The notes under the pieces: generated by a model
What the model was told of the DNA's origin: nothing
The model's database searches: none
What the model saw: the letters and a program-made list of their open reading frames with translations, nothing else
Made by a program: the position numbers and the translations under genes
Assembly (NCBI GenBank): GCA_036867785.1
Contig: CP145415.1
Span: forward strand, 248,001-312,000
Direction of reading: 5' to 3'
From: Plasmodiophora brassicae
Lineage: Eukaryota > Endomyxa: Phytomyxea > Phytomyxea > Plasmodiophorida
Length of the DNA stretch: 64,000 bases
Shown here: positions 59,327 to 64,000 of the stretch, piece by piece
How positions within the stretch are numbered: position 1 is the stretch's first letter
How the letters are laid out: the number at the start of each line of letters is the position of its first letter

Positions 59327-60524
59327 TCACAGGGCGACGCCGGATCGGGTCGGGCTGCTGGCGGCGCTGTTCTCCGTGCGGAAGTCGGTGTTGCCGCTGA
59401 ACACGACCGACACGGACCTGTGGTTGTGGATGCGATCGATGGCCTCGGCCAGGAGGCCGCCGAGCGACAGCTGCGTGATCTTGGGGACCGTCTTCTGCAG
59501 CGGGACCGTGTTGCAGACGACGACCTCGTCGAACACGCTGGCGTCGATGCGATCCAGGGCGTTCTTGTTGAACAGGCCGTGCGTGGCGAACGCGTAGACC
59601 CGGTCGGCGCCGGCGGCGCGCAGCGTGTTGCCGGCCTCGACGAGCGTGCCGGCCGTGTCGATCATGTCGTCGACGATGATGCAGTCGGAGCCGGACACGT
59701 CCCCGATGAGCTTCATGGAGGCGATGACGCCGGCCCCGGATCGCGTCTTGCTGATCATGGCGAACTCGGCGTCGATGCCGAACCGGCGCAGGCCGTCCTG
59801 GAACTTCTTGGCGCGTTCCACCCCGCCCGCGTCCGGCGAGACGACCGTCACCTTGGACGACTCACGACGCTGCAGGACCTCTGTGAAATGCGGCAGAGCC
59901 ACAATGGCGCCGCCCAGGTTGTCGACAGGCAGGCGCGGGCCGAACATGCCCTGGATCTGGCCGCAGTGCAGGTCGACGGCCACGACGCGGTCGACGCCGC
60001 TCGTCTCGATCAGGTGGGCGACAGCAGCCGCCGAGATGGGCACACGAGCCGTCTTGCGGTCCTGGCGCGCGTACCCGAAATACGGGATGATGGCCGTGAT
60101 CGTCTGCGCGGACGCCTTCCGGAAGGCGCTATGGGGCAACGTCAGTGGCGAATCGGAATAGAGAGCCGCAAACTTCGGGGCCGCACTTGACCATGAGGAC
60201 GAGCTCGATGATGTTATCGTTGACGGGCGTGCACGTCGACTGGATGATGAAGACGCTGCGCCCGCGAACGGTCTCCTCGATCTGGACGCTGATCTCGCCG
60301 TCCGCGAACCGCCCGACGCGCATGCGCCCGAGCGGGACGTCGAGCTCCTGACAGACCTCGCGAGCCAGCGGTTCGTTGGACGTGCCGGCGAAGATGAGCG
60401 GCGCTGGGTGCACCTGCTCCTGGACGGCCCTGATGCCCCGCTGCAGGTCGGTCAGGTTCAGCCCGGCGGCGCCGCACGCCATGGCGGCGAGCAGGACGAG
60501 GACGGCGGCGCTGTTTGCAACCAT
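59327..60524 (-). CDS. PRPS: Ribose-phosphate pyrophosphokinase with N-terminal hydrophobic leader (379 aa)
   Basis: Exon 1 is 60187-60524 and exon 2 is 59327-60128; the 58-bp intron (GTGCGGCC...CCCCATAG) restores ELVLMVNAFRKASAQTITAI. PRPP synthetase blocks are RVGRFADGEISVQIEETVRG, VFIIQSTC, IPYFGYARQDRK (the flexible catalytic loop), RVVAVDLHCGQIQGMF, VVSPDAGGVERAK and the PRPP-binding CIIVDDMIDTAGTLVEA. It makes PRPP from ribose 5-phosphate and ATP for nucleotide synthesis. The chosen ATG gives MVANSAAVLVLLAAMACG, which looks like a signal peptide or targeting leader; an inner ATG at 60482 would remove most of it. It is divergent from WDR35. Confidence 0.92.
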
Positions 60525-60838
60525 CAGGGCCCAGACTGCGAGAAATGATGAGGCGCGCTGCCCGGGCGGACCGGATCTGGACCTGCGCAAATGCGGTAGT
60601 TGCGGCTGCAGCTGCAGCTGCTTGCTGGCGCTGCAGCTCCACCGGCTCGGGGAGTTTCGCGGCCTGCGCCAAAAACGGAAATGGCGCACCGTCCGATGCG
60701 ACCCGCCGCAATCATCATGCGGGCTCTATGTCTGGCCTGGCGGGACCAAAACTGGAAGGCCACGCCGGGGTGTGACGCCTGCAGAACCGCGAACGGGTTC
60801 GTCCTGGGCAGGGCGTCGTGTGCCGCTGCTATCCCGCC
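60525..60838. promoter_or_regulatory. Divergent spacer between PRPP synthetase and WDR35
   Basis: A 314-bp region with no other gene. GCTGCAG-type words repeat at 60605-60645 (including GCAGCTGCAGCTGC). No TATA box is clear. Confidence 0.4.
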
Positions 60839-63800
60839 ATGTACATATACCTGAGCAAGAAGATCGCCATGCCGAACGGCACCGCGCTGCACTGCGTGGC
60901 CTGGAACCACAGCGACGGGTGGATCGCGGCCGGAGGCGCCAATGGCTTGCTGAAGATCCTCAGCCTGGACGGCGGCGGAGACGCAGCGAAACCGAAGGGC
61001 ACGTCGGCGCCCACGAACCTGACGGCGAACCAATCGCTGGAGGGCCATACCGGTCTGCTGTCCCGCCGCGCCGCACCGCCGTTGATCGCGGATGGTGACG
61101 CGCCTGCACGCAGGCAATGTGATCATGGCGACCTGGAACAATTCGTACCAGAAGCTGACGTCGAGCGACCAGTACGGCATGATCATTGTCTGGATCATGC
61201 ACGAGGTCGGCGCTTGCGGCCGTGTCGTACGCAAACGGACTGAAGGGGCTGCTCATAGGGCGTATGGCACGAGGAGATGATCAACAATCGCAACCAGAGC
61301 GTTGTCAAAGACATGACGTGGAACAGCGACGGACAGCAGATTTGCATCGTGTATCAGGTGGGCGTTCGGTGACAGAACGGGCGTTCGCCGCCGACTCCAT
61401 GGGTAACCAAAGTGCAGGACGGCGCCGTTATTGTAGGCAGTGTCGACGGGAACCGCCTCTGGGGAAAGGAATTCGGCCACGAACTGTCGCGCGTCACGTG
61501 GTCCCCCGAGGGACGATCGCTCCTGTTCGGTACTGCCGATGGTGGGCTGGCGGCGTTGCCGAATGATGGCCGGGCCTGTGGTGACGTCCATTCGGCTGCC
61601 CAGGTCGTGTCCAGGTGCACAACGCAGCCGGGCAGTACATGACCGATGTGCCGCTGTCAATCAACGACCCACCATCGGCGGTCGTCGCCCTGCGATGGTA
61701 CGACGGGTCGCGTGGGCACGCCGCCGCCGACCTCCCCGTCCTCGTCATCGCCAAGGCCAACGGCCGCGTTCAGCTGATGAGGCCAGTTGCTGCGCGCCTC
61801 TGCGCGTTGCTGGCGGTCTGACCCGGTCCACAAACAGGAACGCATCGGACCCATCGCCAATCGTCTTTGATTCGGGGCTGGCCCGGTTGGTCTGCGCCGA
61901 CTGGAACCCGGATGGGTCCATCCTGACCTGCGCTGGCACCATGCGCGCCGCGTCGTCGCCGGCATCGGCCAGCGACGAACCGGGGTCGGACGTACCCGTG
62001 CCCGCTGCCAGCGACATGCACGTGATCCAGCTGTTCACCCCGCTTGGCGTCGTAAGTGCCGTCTCGTTCAATGGGTGGTGGCCGGTCGGCGATGTCGCTG
62101 ACGCAGACGACGACGCTCTGTTTGTGCAATAGCACCTGCGTACGTTGCCGGTCCCGGGCAAGGACCTGACCGCGTTCAGCTGGGACCGCACCGGATTGCG
62201 CCTGGGCATCGCCGTCGATTCCCACCTGTACTTCGCCAACGTGCGCCCGTCGTACCGGTACGGGTTCCTACAGCGGCACACGCTGGCGTACGTGTTCCAG
62301 CGACCCGACCGTCCCGACCAATGCGTCATGTTCTGGGATTTCCACACGGGCGAGAAACGCGTCAAGTACGTACGACGTTCAGGGGTTGGCCCGCCCCGGC
62401 CCTATCGCCCCGCTTCTGATGCCTGGGGGGCGCTGCAGGTATGTGAAGAACCTGGAGCGGTTGGCGACGCGCGGCAAGTTCTGCGTTCTGGCGGCACGCA
62501 CGCAGGCGGACGAGGACGCGCCGTCCCCCTTCATCTACATAGTGTGCTCAGCGATCGGGTCGCCCATCGACTCCAGGTACTGCGAGGTGTCGCCCGAGTT
62601 CGTCGACCTCACCGACAACTACCTGGTGGTCGCGTCGTCGTCCACCGTCTACTGCTGGGTCTTCAACGATAAGGGGTCGCAGCCCTTCTCCTCGGCCGTA
62701 CCCGTCTCTGGAGGTACTTCTTCGCTCGCCGCCCCGTGCTGTGCGTCTGCCCCGGGAGTGACGCGCACCATGCCTAGAGGAGCGGTACCTGCACGTGGAC
62801 GAGCCGGCGCACGTGTCCGGCAGCGCCTACAGCAACAAGCGCAAGAACTCGCGCATCTCCCGGCCCAGCAAGGACCCGATCGTCGCCATTGCCGCTCGCA
62901 ACGACTGCGTTGTGGTGGCGCGCGCCTCGGGCATCGGCGTGCGGTACGCGCTCCCGCACCTATCGTGCGTTCAGAAGTAGGACCTCGTTTGGGTGCATGG
63001 GCGCCGCGTGCTGGCTGCTGCTCACCGGTGGGCAAGGTACTGGTTGGCGCCCAACGCCCGCAACATCTACCTGAATTGCAATTGCACGACGCTGGCCGTT
63101 ATCGACACGAACGGGGGCCTGACGCTGGAGGACATGGAGAAGGACGGCGGCGCTATCGTCGAGGGCGGTGAACGCGAACAGAAACAGCCGTGCCGGAAGG
63201 ACACCTGGGCCCTGAAATGGTGCTCGTCCTGGTGCTCGTGCCGACGAACGCGGCCCGTCTGACTCTTGATCGGTCCAGGTCGAGCGATTCGCCGGACCTG
63301 TTCGCCGTGATGGAGAAGACGCGCATGTACATCTACAGAGATAAGCAGCCGGAAGAGCCGCTGCCCTGCAACGGTACGTGGTACAGGGGTTGGGCCCTCG
63401 TCAGTAGCTGATGGCGTAATGCATATATTAGGGTACCTGTGCGAGTTCAGCGACCTGGTCATTGTGACCGCCCAGCTGGACGAGATCATGGACGACGCGC
63501 ACAACCCGCTCAAGGCGCACATCGTCAACATTGACACCAAGTCGCTGCGAGACACGCACGTGCTCCTGGACACGGTCCCCATTGCCGAGGTCATCGCATC
63601 GTGGCGGCACCTGTCGAGCGCCGCTCTGACAGTCACCGCCGTTGCCCCGACAGGTGTACCAGTTCGTGTCGGATAACCCGCACCCGCGCCTGTGGCGTTT
63701 GCTGGCCGAGAACGCGTTGCGCACGTTGGATTTCACGATGGCCGAGAAGGCGTTCGTGAAGTCGGGCGATTACCAGGGCATCCAGATGGTGAAACGCGTC

Positions 63801-63944
63801 AAGCTGATGAAGGACGAGGGCATGCAGCAGGCCGAGATCGCCGCCTACTTCCGCCGGTTCGAGGAGGCCGAGGAATTGTACCTACGCCTGGGGCACAAGG
63901 AGGCCGCTGTCGACCTCCGCATACGCCTTGGCGATTGGTTTCGT
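60839..63944 (+). CDS. WDR35: WDR35 / IFT121, N-terminal 780 residues, 3' end beyond the window
   Basis: Thirteen exons join in phase: 60839-61052, 61114-61205, 61259-61357, 61418-61541, 61604-61781, 61838-62051, 62133-62365, 62439-62713, 62778-62976, 63037-63219, 63279-63373, 63432-63574 and 63654-63944, then a GTACGT donor. The protein follows human WDR35 closely: [109 protein letters not shown] and [14 protein letters not shown]. It is a subunit of the IFT-A complex that drives retrograde flagellar transport and membrane-protein entry. The fifth intron begins GC instead of GT. Confidence 0.95.
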
Positions 63945-64000
63945 GTACGTCTGCGTTCTGTTCCCTGGAGGTGCACACGGACGACTCAGTAACGGGGGCG

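Noticed and set aside
1-64000. A bacterial operon reading of same-strand neighbours
   Set aside because: Spliceosomal introns, eukaryote-only proteins and a nuclear-type tRNA show this is eukaryotic nuclear DNA.

Overview
This window is nuclear DNA from a GC-rich, gene-dense, intron-containing single-celled eukaryote. Genes have short GT-AG introns, mostly 50-80 bases, several beginning GTACG or GTAAG and ending CAG, TAG or AAG. Many genes encode eukaryote-only machinery: Atg2, Atg101, UXT, a SNAPc4-like Myb protein, GSK3, a heterotrimeric G-alpha, mitochondrial transhydrogenase, PPR proteins and IFT121/WDR35. IFT121 implies a flagellated stage. Secreted orphan families, a kinase-like protein of the type found in Crinkler effectors and a transposase like those I recall from oomycetes suggest a zoosporic host-associated protist, for example a plasmodiophorid. 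That placement is inference.

The window has two compartments. The left half (about 1-33 kb) is rich in repeats and unique proteins. It has a secreted protein cut by the window edge, three members of an unrecognised secreted family (1545-2042, 7466-7957, 9756-10301), a membrane ankyrin protein, an LTR-like element filled with a 147/155-bp satellite (5119-6915), a compact run of small genes (10.5-20.9 kb: IQ-repeat, PPR, PP2C, two tandem paralogues, a SNAPc4-like protein), truncated copies of neighbouring genes (21.1-21.7 kb and 31.4-31.6 kb), a kinase-like gene, UXT, a secreted Cys/His-repeat protein, a secreted UIM-like repeat protein, a fatty-acid-hydroxylase-family enzyme and a long foldback repeat.

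The right half (about 34-64 kb) is conserved housekeeping sequence. In order it carries ATG2, a PPTC7-type phosphatase whose intron holds an apparently intact 3.67-kb DNA transposon, tRNA-Ala(AGC), G-alpha, ATG101, GSK3, a ubiquitin-like protein, NAD(P) transhydrogenase, a coiled-coil mitochondrial candidate, a PPR protein, a membrane protein, a small Cys-rich protein, a WDR20-like WD40 protein, PRPP synthetase and the first 13 exons of WDR35/IFT121.

Exon joins were made by hand from splice motifs, reading frame and remembered family sequences. Where exon lengths were summed they kept frame. Autophagy (ATG2, ATG101), signalling (G-alpha, GSK3, two PP2Cs) and mitochondrial functions recur, but nothing shows co-regulation beyond several divergent gene pairs that share 300-650 bp upstream regions.
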